This document shows, in pieces, positions 27,162-36,222 of a DNA stretch of 64,000 nt. Positions within the stretch are counted from its first letter, which is position 1. Every line of letters starts with the position of its first letter. The notes under the pieces are model-generated. The model saw only the letters and a list, made by a program, of their open reading frames with translations. It was not told where the DNA came from and did no database searches. Made by a program: the position numbers and the translations under genes. This DNA is from Massilia alkalitolerans DSM 17462 (GTDB lineage Bacteria; Pseudomonadota; Gammaproteobacteria; Burkholderiales; Burkholderiaceae_D), in NCBI RefSeq assembly GCF_000427785.1, contig NZ_ATYR01000022.1, positions 1 through 64,000 on the forward strand. Reading direction: 5' to 3'.

Positions 27162-28376
27162 TCATGGCGAACGGACGGCAGCCACCGGCGCCAGCCGCCG
27201 CAGCCGCAGCGCAATCAGCATCCCGACGCCGAGCAGCCCACTGAGCACGGCCACCACGCCCGCCCAGCCCCTGTGTTCCCACACGTAGCCGGTGAACCAG
27301 CCGACCACGCTCGAGCCGAGGTAGTAGCAGAACAGGTAGATGCCCGAAGCCAGCGCCTGCGGCGGCCGGGCGCGCCGCCCGACCCAGCTGCTGGCCACCG
27401 AATGCGAGGCGAAGAAGCCGAAGGTCGCAAGGCCAGTGCCGAGCACGATGGCGACGACCGAATCGTGCAGCGTCACCAGGAGGCCCGCGATCATCACCCC
27501 CATGAACAGCCACAGCACGTTGCGCCGTCCCAGCCGGTCGGCCAGCTTGCCGGCCCACATCGAGCTGAACATACCGAGCAGGTAGAGCAGCGACACCGCG
27601 CCCACCGCGCTCTGGCTCAGGCCGAACGGTGGCCCAAGCAATCGGTAGCTGATGTAGTTGTACAGGCTGACAAAACAGCCCATCAGCAGGAAGGGCAGCA
27701 CGAACAGCCAGGGCAGGCCTTCGTCCGCCAGGTGGGTGCGCAGGCCGTCGAGAAAGCCCGGCCCCCTCGCCCGCTTCGCTTCGCCATGGCGCGAAGGCGG
27801 CAGGCTGCGCGAGAACTCCCACGCAGCGTACAGCCCGGCCGCGCCCAGCAGCCCGATCGCGAAGCGCCATGAGACGAAGTCGCTGATGACCGAGGACAGC
27901 ACCCGTCCGCTCATGCCCCCGAAGGCGCTGCCGCTGATGTACATGCCCATCGACAGGCCGAGCGAGCTCCCTTCGATCTCGTCGCTGAGGTAGGCCATCG
28001 CCACCGCCGGCAGGCCGCCCAGCACCAGGCCGAGCAGCATGCGCACGCCGACCAGCTGGGTGTAGTCGAGCGCGAAGGCAGAAAGGATGGTGAGCAGCGC
28101 GCCGCCGACCATCGAGGCGACCATCAGTTGCTTGCGGCCGATGCGCTCGGCCACGCTGCCCGACAGCAGCAGCGCCACCGCCAGCGTGGCGGTGGACACC
28201 GACAAGGCCAGGCTCGATTGGGCGGGCGTGAGGGAAAAGTCCTGCGCCAGCAGCGGCATCAGCGGCTGGACGCAGTAGAGCAACGCGAAGACGGAGAAAC
28301 CGCCGAAGGCCATGGCGCGGTTGATGCGGCGGAAAGCGGGACTTCCCGCCGCGATCGGACTGCGCGCCGCTGCCAC
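27162..28376 (-). CDS. MFS permease (YnfM-like)
   Basis: 404 residues, 12 TM helices. It has the MFS signature AERIGRKQLM after helix 2 and its repeat AGKLADRLGRRNVLWL after helix 8. Most like the YnfM/AraJ group of efflux permeases; substrate unknown. GTG start with GGA six bases upstream. It begins only 10 bases after the end of the J-domain operon on the same strand, so it may be read through from it. Confidence 0.88.
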   Translation of the reverse strand: MAAARSPIAAGSPAFRRINRAMAFGGFSVFALLYCVQPLMPLLAQDFSLTPAQSSLALSVSTATLAVALLLSGSVAERIGRKQLMVASMVGGALLTILSAFALDYTQLVGVRMLLGLVLGGLPAVAMAYLSDEIEGSSLGLSMGMYISGSAFGGMSGRVLSSVISDFVSWRFAIGLLGAAGLYAAWEFSRSLPPSRHGEAKRARGPGFLDGLRTHLADEGLPWLFVLPFLLMGCFVSLYNYISYRLLGPPFGLSQSAVGAVSLLYLLGMFSSMWAGKLADRLGRRNVLWLFMGVMIAGLLVTLHDSVVAIVLGTGLATFGFFASHSVASSWVGRRARPPQALASGIYLFCYYLGSSVVGWFTGYVWEHRGWAGVVAVLSGLLGVGMLIALRLRRLAPVAAVRSP

Positions 28377-28386
28377 AACGAGTCCG

Positions 28387-29280
28387 TTACGGCAAGTCCG
28401 GATCGAGTTCGGACCCGGCGTAGTTTTCCAGCTCCGTGAAGAGCTGCTTCATGGTGGCCTTGGTCTTGATGTGCTGCAGCACCGTGCAGTGCTCGCGGTA
28501 GGTGCCGATGCGCTCGGCGATGATGGGCTGATGTTGCGCCGGGACCTGCGCCATCAGCGCGGCCCAGCCGGCTTCGAAGTCCGGATCGTTCTTGCGCACC
28601 GACTTCACCAGGCGCTCGAACTCCTTCTGCCCGGTGCGCGCCGTGATGCGCCCGCCGCCCTCGACCGCGAAGATGATGGCGAGCGCGATCACGCCTTCGG
28701 CGTTCAGGTCCGGGTCGTTGATCGGGCCTTCGTAATGGTGGCGGCGGATCCACTGGGCCGCGCGCACGATCGCCTGCACGCCCTGGCGCTGCTTCAGCTG
28801 GCCGATGTAGCGCTCGTAGCCGGTCCAGCTCTCGCCCGGGTCGGCCGTGCACAGGTCGACGAACAGCTCCTTCAGGCGGCGCTGGGAATAGATCGGGTCG
28901 ACGTCGTACTCGCCGACCAGGCTGTCCTCGGGCAGCGCAGACAAGTCCTTGACGAGGCGGAAGCCCTGCTGGAACACCAGTTCCGCGCCCTCCTCGATCA
29001 GGATGTCGAGCGCGTCGAGGTCGTCGTCGCTGTCACACAGGTGCTCGAGGCCGAGCGAGACCCCGCCCACGGTGAGCAGCAGCGCGCGCTGGATGCCCTC
29101 GGCGGTGCGGTCGTTGGTGAACTTCTCGGCCACCATGGCGGTGATACCGGCCAGCTCCTCCGCCAGCAGGGAGGCCTCGTCCGGCGTGGCTTCAAGGGGC
29201 AGCAGCTTGATCGCACGCACCAGGCGCGGCGGCTTCTCGATGACGATTGCAGGCAGCATCGTTCCTGGCGCTCCGCTCAC
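28387..29280 (-). CDS. Unknown protein, last gene of the J-domain operon
   Basis: 297 residues, soluble, rich in acidic and helical segments (LDALDILIEEGAELVFQQG near 88-106). No signal peptide, TM or motif I recognise. It overlaps the preceding gene by four bases (ATGA), so it is translationally coupled. Context suggests a partner or client of the J-domain protein encoded at the head of the operon. Confidence 0.75.
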   Translation of the reverse strand: MSGAPGTMLPAIVIEKPPRLVRAIKLLPLEATPDEASLLAEELAGITAMVAEKFTNDRTAEGIQRALLLTVGGVSLGLEHLCDSDDDLDALDILIEEGAELVFQQGFRLVKDLSALPEDSLVGEYDVDPIYSQRRLKELFVDLCTADPGESWTGYERYIGQLKQRQGVQAIVRAAQWIRRHHYEGPINDPDLNAEGVIALAIIFAVEGGGRITARTGQKEFERLVKSVRKNDPDFEAGWAALMAQVPAQHQPIIAERIGTYREHCTVLQHIKTKATMKQLFTELENYAGSELDPDLP

Positions 29281-30059
29281 GAGAAGATGTCCGTGCCCAT
29301 GCTGCGGCGGGTACCGCGCCGCGGCATGCTGCGCACCGACGGCACCTGCTTGCGCAGGCGGTACAGCAGTTCACGCGTCGTGCGCTGCATGAAGGGCGAT
29401 TCCTCGTCCGGGTCGTCCGGCAGCTCGACGTCGGCCATCTCGGCGCTGTGGCGGAATTCCGGGAACAGTTCGAGCAGCGAACGCTCCCAGCCGTCCTCGC
29501 TGGCCTTGGCCAGGTCGACCGCCAGCGGCGCGATGTCGCTGTCGCCGCTGGTCTGGGCGGTGACGTAGCGGCCCTTCGACAGGATTTCGCCGGCGAGCTC
29601 GAGGATTTCCTTCGGGGCCAGCGACCACAGGATCGCAAACACGGTGGCGCCGTGGTCGGTGGCGGAGGCTTCCTGCAGCAGTTCAATGCGGCGGTCTTCG
29701 TCGTCGTTCGCGTAGACGATGCCGTGCACGTGGTTGAACAGGTTCTCGGCGATGCGCTCCGGATCGTCCTCGATCAGGTTGTCCGGCCAGGTGGCGGCGA
29801 TGTAGGCCAGGCTCTCGGCCCAGGCCCTGGGCGGCACCAGCATGGTGGCCAACGAGGTCTTGGCGCCGTCGAAGCCCGACAGGTGCAGCGCGGTGACCTG
29901 GGGCGGCAGCGTCGACAGCACTTCGACCACGGCATAGTCGCCGTGCTCGTCGGCCGCCTGCGAGAACGCCTCTTCGGCGTGCTCGAGCGAGCCAGCCAGC
30001 ACCAGTTCGCTGACCTGCCTGGTCAGCGCCGGCAAATTGGCTTTGTTTTCGTCGCTCAT
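29277..30059 (-). CDS. Unknown protein, third gene of the J-domain operon
   Basis: 260 residues, soluble. Mainly helical and acidic up to about 225 (for example DDPDEESPF), then a basic tail RRGTRRSMGTDIFS. A possible nucleoprotein or scaffold, but no domain is recognised. It overlaps both neighbours by four bases. Confidence 0.75.
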   Translation of the reverse strand: MSDENKANLPALTRQVSELVLAGSLEHAEEAFSQAADEHGDYAVVEVLSTLPPQVTALHLSGFDGAKTSLATMLVPPRAWAESLAYIAATWPDNLIEDDPERIAENLFNHVHGIVYANDDEDRRIELLQEASATDHGATVFAILWSLAPKEILELAGEILSKGRYVTAQTSGDSDIAPLAVDLAKASEDGWERSLLELFPEFRHSAEMADVELPDDPDEESPFMQRTTRELLYRLRKQVPSVRSMPRRGTRRSMGTDIFS

Positions 30060-30565
30060 TCGCGCTCTCCGTCCGCATCGAACAGCTGGGTGAAATCGTC
30101 GGTGGCAGCCGTGTCGTCCATGTCGTTGTCGTCGCCTTCGTCGCCTTCCCCGAGGCGGGAGAAGTCGCGGTCCTCGTCTTCCCAGCGGCCCTGGTTCTTG
30201 TAGAGGAAGGCCGTGATGATGGCCTGGCGCGCCAGCTCCGGATAATTGGCCGTCATCGCCTCATACATGGCGCGGCCCTGTTCACCTTCGCACTCGGCCA
30301 TCGCGAACACGCGCGCCGGGTCGTCGCCTTCGTAGTCGGCGGCTTCGCGCAGCAATCCTTTCGGATCCTTGAACCTGATGCAATCAACGAGCGCGAAGGC
30401 CATCAGGTTGACGTCGTCCAGGCCCGATCCGCTCGCGTATTCCGAGACCAGGGCGCCGACCATCATGTCGTAATTCTTCTTGTTGGGCGGGTCGCCCAGC
30501 GTGCCCTCGATCTGTCCGTCCAGTTCGCGCGACTGGAACGAGAATTCGGGATGTACGTTTTTCAT
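30056..30565 (-). CDS. Unknown acidic protein, second gene of the J-domain operon
   Basis: 169 residues, strongly acidic C-terminus (GEGDEGDDNDMDDTAATDD near 138-156). N-terminal part helical with two Cys. No known domain. Lies 16 bases after the J-domain gene and overlaps the next gene by four bases. Confidence 0.75.
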   Translation of the reverse strand: MKNVHPEFSFQSRELDGQIEGTLGDPPNKKNYDMMVGALVSEYASGSGLDDVNLMAFALVDCIRFKDPKGLLREAADYEGDDPARVFAMAECEGEQGRAMYEAMTANYPELARQAIITAFLYKNQGRWEDEDRDFSRLGEGDEGDDNDMDDTAATDDFTQLFDADGERE

Positions 30566-30581
30566 TGTGTGTCCTGTTGAT

Positions 30582-30872
30582 TCATTGCTGTAGATTCACG
30601 CCGTTCAGCGCGAACAGCGAGCGCCACAGCTCGAAGGCTTCAGCCTCGGCATCGAGCACGATGCGGTGGTTGACGCTCTGGTTGTATTCGGCACGCTTGA
30701 CCGGATCCGACAGTATTTCATAAGCCTTGGTGACGGCCTTGAAGCGCGCTTCGGCGCCCGGCGCCTGGTTGCGGTCCGGGTGGTAACGCATCGCGAGCGA
30801 GCGATAGACCTTCTTGATCTCGTCGTCGCCGGCGTTCGGGGCGACGCCGAGGATCGCGTATAAATTTTCCAA
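30582..30872 (-). CDS. J-domain (DnaJ-type) co-chaperone, short
   Basis: 96 residues from a TTG at 30872, which has GGGAG eight bases upstream; a longer TTG start at 30926 is possible. The J domain fills about residues 3-65: LYAILGVAPNAGDDEIKKVYRSLAM, then the HPD motif in YHPDRN, then AYEILSDPVKRAEYN. No zinc-finger or CTD domain follows, only a 30-residue tail. It should stimulate DnaK ATPase and pass on a client. First gene of a four-gene operon. Confidence 0.85.
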   Translation of the reverse strand: MENLYAILGVAPNAGDDEIKKVYRSLAMRYHPDRNQAPGAEARFKAVTKAYEILSDPVKRAEYNQSVNHRIVLDAEAEAFELWRSLFALNGVNLQQ

Positions 30873-30980
30873 CTGGAATTCTCCCGGGAATGGGCCACGG
30901 TCTGGGCCATAAAGCTGAGGCCGCAAAACGGCAAGGACGAGATTATCCTATAGAAAACGACAAGTTGGCGAGAGCGGGTC

Positions 30981-31127
30981 TCAGCGGCGGTGGGGCTGGA
31001 CCGGCGGCGCCAGGTGTGCCGCTTGCGAACGACGCTGCGGCAGCGGTGGCAGCGGTGGCAGCGGCATGCCGGCCAGGGCCAGCAACCAGGCGCGGACCAG
31101 TTCCGGATGGGTGGCGAGGGTTTTCAT
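30981..31127 (-). CDS. Possible 48-residue Pro-rich peptide
   Basis: Starts MKTLATHPELVRAWLLALAG with AAGG seven bases upstream; the second half is a Pro-rich tail (LPPLPPLPQRR). It is the only plausible gene in the 342-base gap between the J-domain gene and glnS. A glnS -10 (TAAAAT, 31233-31238) also lies in the gap. Low confidence; it may not be expressed. Confidence 0.3.
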   Translation of the reverse strand: MKTLATHPELVRAWLLALAGMPLPPLPPLPQRRSQAAHLAPPVQPHRR

Positions 31128-31268
31128 GGTGGAACCTTGCGAATGGACGGAATTACCCCAAGTATGTATCTGCCAAACGGGACGTACCGTGCGCTTCACC
31201 ACATACTGGAGTGAGAGGCTGCTGCGTTACGGTAAAATGTCCGGAATAACCTATCCCATCTCTTTTTC

Positions 31269-33026
31269 ATGAGCATTGATAAGAACACCCCGACGGCGGC
31301 GGGCAATCCCCCCTCGTCCAATTTCCTGCGCGCCATTATCGAAAACGACTTGGCAGCAGGCACGCACAAGCGTGAGGGCATGCCGCCCGTGATCACCCGT
31401 TTCCCGCCGGAGCCGAACGGCTACCTGCACGTGGGCCATGCCAAGTCGATCTGCCTGAACTTCGGTCTGGCGCGCGACTACAACGGACGCTGCCACCTGC
31501 GCTTCGACGACACCAATCCGGAGAAGGAAGACCAGGAATACGTCGACACCATCATGGATTCCGTGAAGTGGCTCGGCTTTACCTGGGAACAGGGCGACGG
31601 CGAATACCTGCATTACGCGAGCGACTATTTCGACAAGCTGTACGAGATGGCGGAATACCTGATCCGCGAAGGCAAGGCCTACGTCGACAGCCAGAGCCCC
31701 GAAGAGATGGCGAAGAACCGCGGCAACTTCAGCACGCCGGGCACCAACTCGCCCTATCGCAACCGTCCGGTGGAAGAATCGCTGCAACTCTTCCGCGACA
31801 TGAAGGCCGGCAAGTACAAGGACGGCGAGCACATCCTGCGCGCCAAGATGTCGGAAGACGCCATGTCCTCGCCGAACATGACCAACCGCGATCCGGCGCT
31901 GTACCGCATCCGCCATGCGCACCACCACCGCACGGGCGACGCCTGGTGCATCTACCCGATGTACGACTACACGCACCCGATCTCGGACGCGCTGGAAAAC
32001 ATCACCCATTCGATCTGCACGCTCGAGTTCCAGGACCACCGCCCGATGTACGACTGGCTGGTGGACACCCTGGCCGACGGCGGCTTCTTCCCGCGCCCGG
32101 TGCCGCGCCAGTACGAGATGGCGCGCCTGAACCTGACCTACGTCGTCACCTCCAAACGCAAGCTGCGTCAGCTGGTGGATGAAGGTGTGGTGACCGGCTG
32201 GGACGACCCGCGCATGCCGACCATCGTCGGCCTGCGCCGCCGCGGCTATACGCCGGAATCGATCCAGCTGTTCTGCGAGCGCATCGGCGTCTCCAAGGCC
32301 GACGGCTGGATCGACATGAGCACGCTGGAAGGCGCGCTGCGCGACGACCTCGACCCGAAGGCGCCGCGCGCCATCGCCGTGCTGCGTCCGTTGAAACTCA
32401 TCGTCGACAACTTCCCGGAAGGCGAATCGGTCGAGTGCTCTTCGCCGGTCCACCCGCACCATCCGGAGATGGGCGTGCGCAGCTTCCCGTTCACCCGCGA
32501 GCTGTGGATCGAGCAGGAAGACTTCATGGAAACCCCGACCAAGGGCTACCACCGCTTCACCCCGCCCGTGGGCGAGCAGCCGGGTTCGCGCGTGCGCCTG
32601 AAGTACGGCTTCGTGGTCGAGTGCACCGGTTTCGACAAGGACGCGGACGGCAAGGTCACGGCCGTGCACGTGAAGTACTTCGAGGATTCGAAGTCGGGCA
32701 CGCCGGGCGCGGACAACTACAAGGTCAAGGGCAACATCACCTGGGTCAGCGCGGCTACTGCGCTGGAGGCCGAGGTGCGCCTATACGACCGCCTGTTCAC
32801 CGAGCCGCAGCCGGATGCCGGCGGCAAGGACTTCAAGGCCGCGCTCAATCCGAACGCGCTCGAGACCGTGACCGCCTACCTGGAGCCGGGCATGAAGGAC
32901 GCGGTGGCCGACCAGCGCTTCCAGTTCGAGCGCCACGGCTATTTTGTGGCGGACCGCGTGGATTCGCAGCCAGGCAAGCCGGTGTTCAACCGCGTGACGA
33001 CGCTGAAGGACAGCTGGGGGAAGTAA
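31269..33026 (+). CDS. glnS: Glutaminyl-tRNA synthetase
   Basis: 585 residues, class I synthetase for tRNA-Gln. It has TRFPPEPNGYLHVGHAKSI near 43-61 (the HIGH-type motif) and VVTSKRKL near 294, the KMSKS-equivalent. The C-terminal beta-barrel anticodon domains follow. GlnS rather than GatCAB fits Burkholderiales. Single gene, ended by a long hairpin at 33077-33116. Confidence 0.97.
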   Translation: MSIDKNTPTAAGNPPSSNFLRAIIENDLAAGTHKREGMPPVITRFPPEPNGYLHVGHAKSICLNFGLARDYNGRCHLRFDDTNPEKEDQEYVDTIMDSVKWLGFTWEQGDGEYLHYASDYFDKLYEMAEYLIREGKAYVDSQSPEEMAKNRGNFSTPGTNSPYRNRPVEESLQLFRDMKAGKYKDGEHILRAKMSEDAMSSPNMTNRDPALYRIRHAHHHRTGDAWCIYPMYDYTHPISDALENITHSICTLEFQDHRPMYDWLVDTLADGGFFPRPVPRQYEMARLNLTYVVTSKRKLRQLVDEGVVTGWDDPRMPTIVGLRRRGYTPESIQLFCERIGVSKADGWIDMSTLEGALRDDLDPKAPRAIAVLRPLKLIVDNFPEGESVECSSPVHPHHPEMGVRSFPFTRELWIEQEDFMETPTKGYHRFTPPVGEQPGSRVRLKYGFVVECTGFDKDADGKVTAVHVKYFEDSKSGTPGADNYKVKGNITWVSAATALEAEVRLYDRLFTEPQPDAGGKDFKAALNPNALETVTAYLEPGMKDAVADQRFQFERHGYFVADRVDSQPGKPVFNRVTTLKDSWGK

Positions 33027-33076
33027 TTCCTCTTACGCCGTACTACTCAGGCTATCGTTTCTGCGTTTTGCAGGTA

Positions 33077-33116
33077 TTCGAGGGGGAGCAATGCTAGGCG
33101 GCATTGCTCCCCCGAA
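33077..33116 (+). terminator. glnS terminator hairpin
   Basis: GGGGGAGCAATGC (33082-33094), a TAGGCG loop, then the exact complement (33101-33113), followed by a T-rich stretch. A second small dyad GTTCT/AGAAC follows (33123-33138). The rest of the gap to 33277 has a dyad ACCTAT/ATAGGT (33175-33194) upstream of the histidine kinase. Confidence 0.65.
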
Positions 33117-33277
33117 TTTCTTGTTCTTGACCGAGAACGTTTCCATCTCGTCTACATCGTTGCATATTTGCTATACCTATTCAAGCTGATAGGTTCTTCG
33201 TTCCGTAAAGAGGCTTAGCGTAGGCATGTATGTCGCATTATCGCGACGCATTCACCTAGTAAGCGAGATTACGGATC

Positions 33278-35137
33278 ATGCTCCCCCGCAGCTCCTCCAA
33301 CCATCATGTCGTCATGCCGACGGCGATGCTGACAGGGGCATTGCTGTCCGTGGCGGTCGGCGCTGCCCTCTACCTGGCGACCGCCAAGGCGATCGAAACC
33401 GATGCCCAGACGCGTTTTCGCGGCATGGCGCGCACCGCCCAGTTCGCGATCGAGGCGCGCATCAAGAGTTATACCGACGTCCTGCGCGGCACGGCCGGAC
33501 TGTTTCGCGCCAGTTCCACGGTCGGGGCCGACGAATTCCGCCACTACGTCGAGCAGCTCGACACGCCACGCAACTTCCCGGGCATCGAGGTCATCAATTT
33601 TGCACGCAGCGTCGGCCCGGCTGAGTTGCCGGCAGTGGACGCGGACGTACGCCGCCGCCTGCGCCAGCACGGCATGCCCGAGCCTGCCACGAAGCTGGAA
33701 GCTCAGCCCGGCCGCGACAGCTACACCATCCTCCTCTACATGGAACCGGCCACCCCGCAAACGCTCGACAAGCTCGGCCTGGACCTGGAAGCACGCAGTT
33801 ACATCCGCCATACGGCGGCAGAGTCGCGCGACAACAACACCATCGCGGCCTCCGGTTTCCGCGTCAGGATAGGCCCCGGTCCGATCCAGAACGCGCTCGC
33901 GATGCGCTTGCCGGTGTACCGCAGCGACATGCCGATCGATACCGTCATCCAGCGCCGCGCCGCCTACATCGGCTCCGTCGGCATCGGTTTCGGCGTCAAC
34001 AGGATGGTCGACGGCGTGCTCGAGGGATTCCCGCTCGACGGGGTGCGACTGGTACTCACAGACCTCGACGATATTCCGCAGGAGCCGGGCGAGAACCGGC
34101 GCAACGGTATCCTGTATGACAGCAATCAGGCGACGAAAGTCCCGCAGCAGCCGGTCTCCGACGAAGCCGGCCTGCTGCGTGCCAGCCTGCCGATCGCATT
34201 CAACCAGCGCCATTGGCTCGCCGATTTCAGTATCGAGAAATCAGCGCTGTACACGCGCTTCGACCTGTTCTATCCCTGGCTGGCCGCCCTGGCCGGCACG
34301 CTCAGCACCGCCCTGCTCTACGCGCTGTTCCAGACCATGGCCTCGTCGCGCCGCAGCGCCCTGCGCATGGCCGAAGACATGACGCGCGAGCTGCGCGCCA
34401 GCCAGGCCAAGCTGCAGGCCACCAACGAGAAGCTGCGCCAGCTGGCCGCGCATGCGGAGCAGATCAAGGAAGGCGAGCGCAAGCGCATCGCGCGCGAGAT
34501 CCACGACGAGCTCGCGCAGAACCTGCTGGCCCTGAAAATCGAAGCCGAGATCCTTGCCAACCGCACGCGCGACCGCCATGGTCGCCTGTACGAACGCGCC
34601 AGCGCGACCGTACGCCAGATCGACCTGACCATCCGCAGCGTACGCCAGATCATCAACGACCTGCGGCCGAACGTGCTCGACCTCGGCCTGAACGCGGCGG
34701 TGGACTGGCAGGTGGCCGACTTCTCGCGCCGCACCGGCATCGAATGCGAACTGGTCGAGGACGAAACCGAGCACCACCTCGACGACGGTTGCGCCACTGC
34801 CTTCTTCCGCATCCTGCAGGAGTCGCTCAACAACGTGGCGCGGCACGCGCGCGCGACCAAGGTGCGGATCGACCTGCACCAGCACGCCGACATGCTGACC
34901 ATGACGATCCGCGACAATGGCATCGGCATGCAGCCGGGCAGCCGCAACCGCAACGGATCCTTCGGGCTGGTGGGCATCGAAGAGCGCGTCAATATCCTGG
35001 GCGGCAGCTTCTCGATCAGCAGCGGCCCGGATACCGGCACCACCATCGTCGTCACCATTCCCGTAGGCGGGCATCCATCCGAACCACCCGCTGCTCCAAC
35101 CTACGACAGCGATGCCGCGCTGCCGGCCATCGCCTGA
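33278..35137 (+). CDS. CHASE-domain sensor histidine kinase (HisKA_3 type), orphan
   Basis: 619 residues. TM1 is at about 13-35, a periplasmic CHASE domain at about 65-300, and TM2 at about 330-352. A short coiled coil leads to the HisKA_3 box RKRIAREIHDELAQNLL (401-417, His409). The HATPase_c domain follows (about 520-600), with an N-box LQESLNNVARHA and DNGIGM. This is the NarX/DegS-like class that pairs with LuxR-type response regulators. No such regulator is next to it. The CHASE ligand is unknown (small molecules such as cytokinin-like or aromatic compounds are bound by relatives). Confidence 0.92.
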   Translation: MLPRSSSNHHVVMPTAMLTGALLSVAVGAALYLATAKAIETDAQTRFRGMARTAQFAIEARIKSYTDVLRGTAGLFRASSTVGADEFRHYVEQLDTPRNFPGIEVINFARSVGPAELPAVDADVRRRLRQHGMPEPATKLEAQPGRDSYTILLYMEPATPQTLDKLGLDLEARSYIRHTAAESRDNNTIAASGFRVRIGPGPIQNALAMRLPVYRSDMPIDTVIQRRAAYIGSVGIGFGVNRMVDGVLEGFPLDGVRLVLTDLDDIPQEPGENRRNGILYDSNQATKVPQQPVSDEAGLLRASLPIAFNQRHWLADFSIEKSALYTRFDLFYPWLAALAGTLSTALLYALFQTMASSRRSALRMAEDMTRELRASQAKLQATNEKLRQLAAHAEQIKEGERKRIAREIHDELAQNLLALKIEAEILANRTRDRHGRLYERASATVRQIDLTIRSVRQIINDLRPNVLDLGLNAAVDWQVADFSRRTGIECELVEDETEHHLDDGCATAFFRILQESLNNVARHARATKVRIDLHQHADMLTMTIRDNGIGMQPGSRNRNGSFGLVGIEERVNILGGSFSISSGPDTGTTIVVTIPVGGHPSEPPAAPTYDSDAALPAIA

Positions 35138-35383
35138 GCATGGAGCGGATGCGTGCCCATGTTGTCTCGTTTCAGCACAGCAGTTACTCGGTTGACAGAA
35201 CTCAACACTAAGCCTGACCGGTCGCAGGACAATTGTTATCACTGCCATCGGTCAAGACGTAGTTCCTGACTTCCGATTAACCGCGTCACATTCTTTGAGG
35301 AGGATTCGCTGACGTACCGCTCCAACACTAGGGATAGAAAAAGAATGCCTTAACAAACGGATCTACAATAAAAGGTGATAACT

Positions 35384-36163
35384 ATGTCGACCAACGAATT
35401 CGCAGCATTTGAAGCACTTGATCTTGCCCCGATCAAAATGAAACTGATGCATGTGGAATCCGGCGAAGGCTGGTCCGCCCTGCGGGCAGATGCAGTGGAA
35501 ACGGAATACCGCCGCTTCCTGTTCCTGATGAAGAAATACCCTGACGCGGAGGCTTCGCCGACCGTCGACGTCGACATTTTCTGGCACTACCACATCCTTG
35601 ACACAATGAAGTACGCCCGCGACTGCGAAGCCTTGTTCGGCTACTTCCTGCACCACTATCCGTACGTCGGCATCGGTGCGGATGCGAACGACGGCGACCA
35701 GGCCGCCGCAGGCGACCGCATGCGTGCGATCTACGAAACCGAATTCGGCGCCCGACCAGCCGCCAACGCTGCGTTCGCATTCTGCTCCGCGCCTGGCAAG
35801 CAATTCGACGCCGCGAATACCGCATCCGCATTCTGTTCGGCCCCAGGCAAGCCGCGCGAAACCGCCAACGGCGCGTACGCATTTTGCTCTGCGCCGGGCA
35901 AGCCACTCGACGCCGCGAATGCCGCATACGCATTCTGTTCGGCCCCGGGCAAGCCGCGCGAAACCGCCAACGCCGCGCATGCATTCTGCTCCGCGCCGGG
36001 CAAGCAGCTCGACGCCGTGAATGCCGCATATGCATTCTGTTCGGCCCCGCGCAAGCCACGCGAAGCCGCAGGCGCCGCATACGCCTTTTGCTCCGCGCCG
36101 GGAAAGCCGTCGCAGGCGCAGCCTGATGCCGCACCGGGCAAGGAGCTGGCGCACGCCGCCTGA
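35384..36163 (+). CDS. GRDP-like protein with seven 17-residue Cys repeats
   Basis: 259 residues. The first about 122 are a glycine-rich-domain-containing-protein-like (GRDP) domain with DVDIFWHYHILDTMKYARDC at 62-81, the conserved WHxHxLDT motif. The rest is seven near-identical 17-residue repeats with core AFCSAPGK(P/Q); their Cys lie at 134, 151, 168, 185, 202, 219 and 236. A tail PDAAPGKELAHAA follows. The start ATG has AAAGGTGA upstream. There is no signal peptide. One core (unit six) reads APRK instead of APGK. Function unknown; a multi-core ribosomal peptide precursor or a metal/thiol-binding tail are possible readings. A strong terminator follows. Confidence 0.88.
   Translation: MSTNEFAAFEALDLAPIKMKLMHVESGEGWSALRADAVETEYRRFLFLMKKYPDAEASPTVDVDIFWHYHILDTMKYARDCEALFGYFLHHYPYVGIGADANDGDQAAAGDRMRAIYETEFGARPAANAAFAFCSAPGKQFDAANTASAFCSAPGKPRETANGAYAFCSAPGKPLDAANAAYAFCSAPGKPRETANAAHAFCSAPGKQLDAVNAAYAFCSAPRKPREAAGAAYAFCSAPGKPSQAQPDAAPGKELAHAA
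35774..36109 (+). repeat. Coding tandem repeat, 51 bases x 7, with a 102-base higher order
   Basis: Seven units of exactly 51 bases encode the Cys repeats. Odd and even units alternate between two variants (…GKP/Q-LDAANA and …GKP-RETANA), so the array probably grew by duplication of a two-unit block of 102 bases. All units stay in frame. Confidence 0.85.
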
Positions 36164-36178
36164 TTCTCCTTCCCTCGA

Positions 36179-36219
36179 ACGGCCGGCCGGACGACGCTTG
36201 CGTCCCGCCGGCCGTTTTT
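36179..36219 (+). terminator. Terminator of the GRDP-like gene
   Basis: ACGGCCGGC (36179-36187) with GCCGGCCGT (36207-36215) and five T. Strong factor-independent terminator. The same stem separates it from the convergent HTH gene. Confidence 0.8.
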
Positions 36220-36222
36220 CAT

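Noticed and set aside
35774..36109. Repeat array considered as CRISPR
   Set aside because: Units are contiguous, 51 bases, in frame and coding; no spacers and no cas genes.
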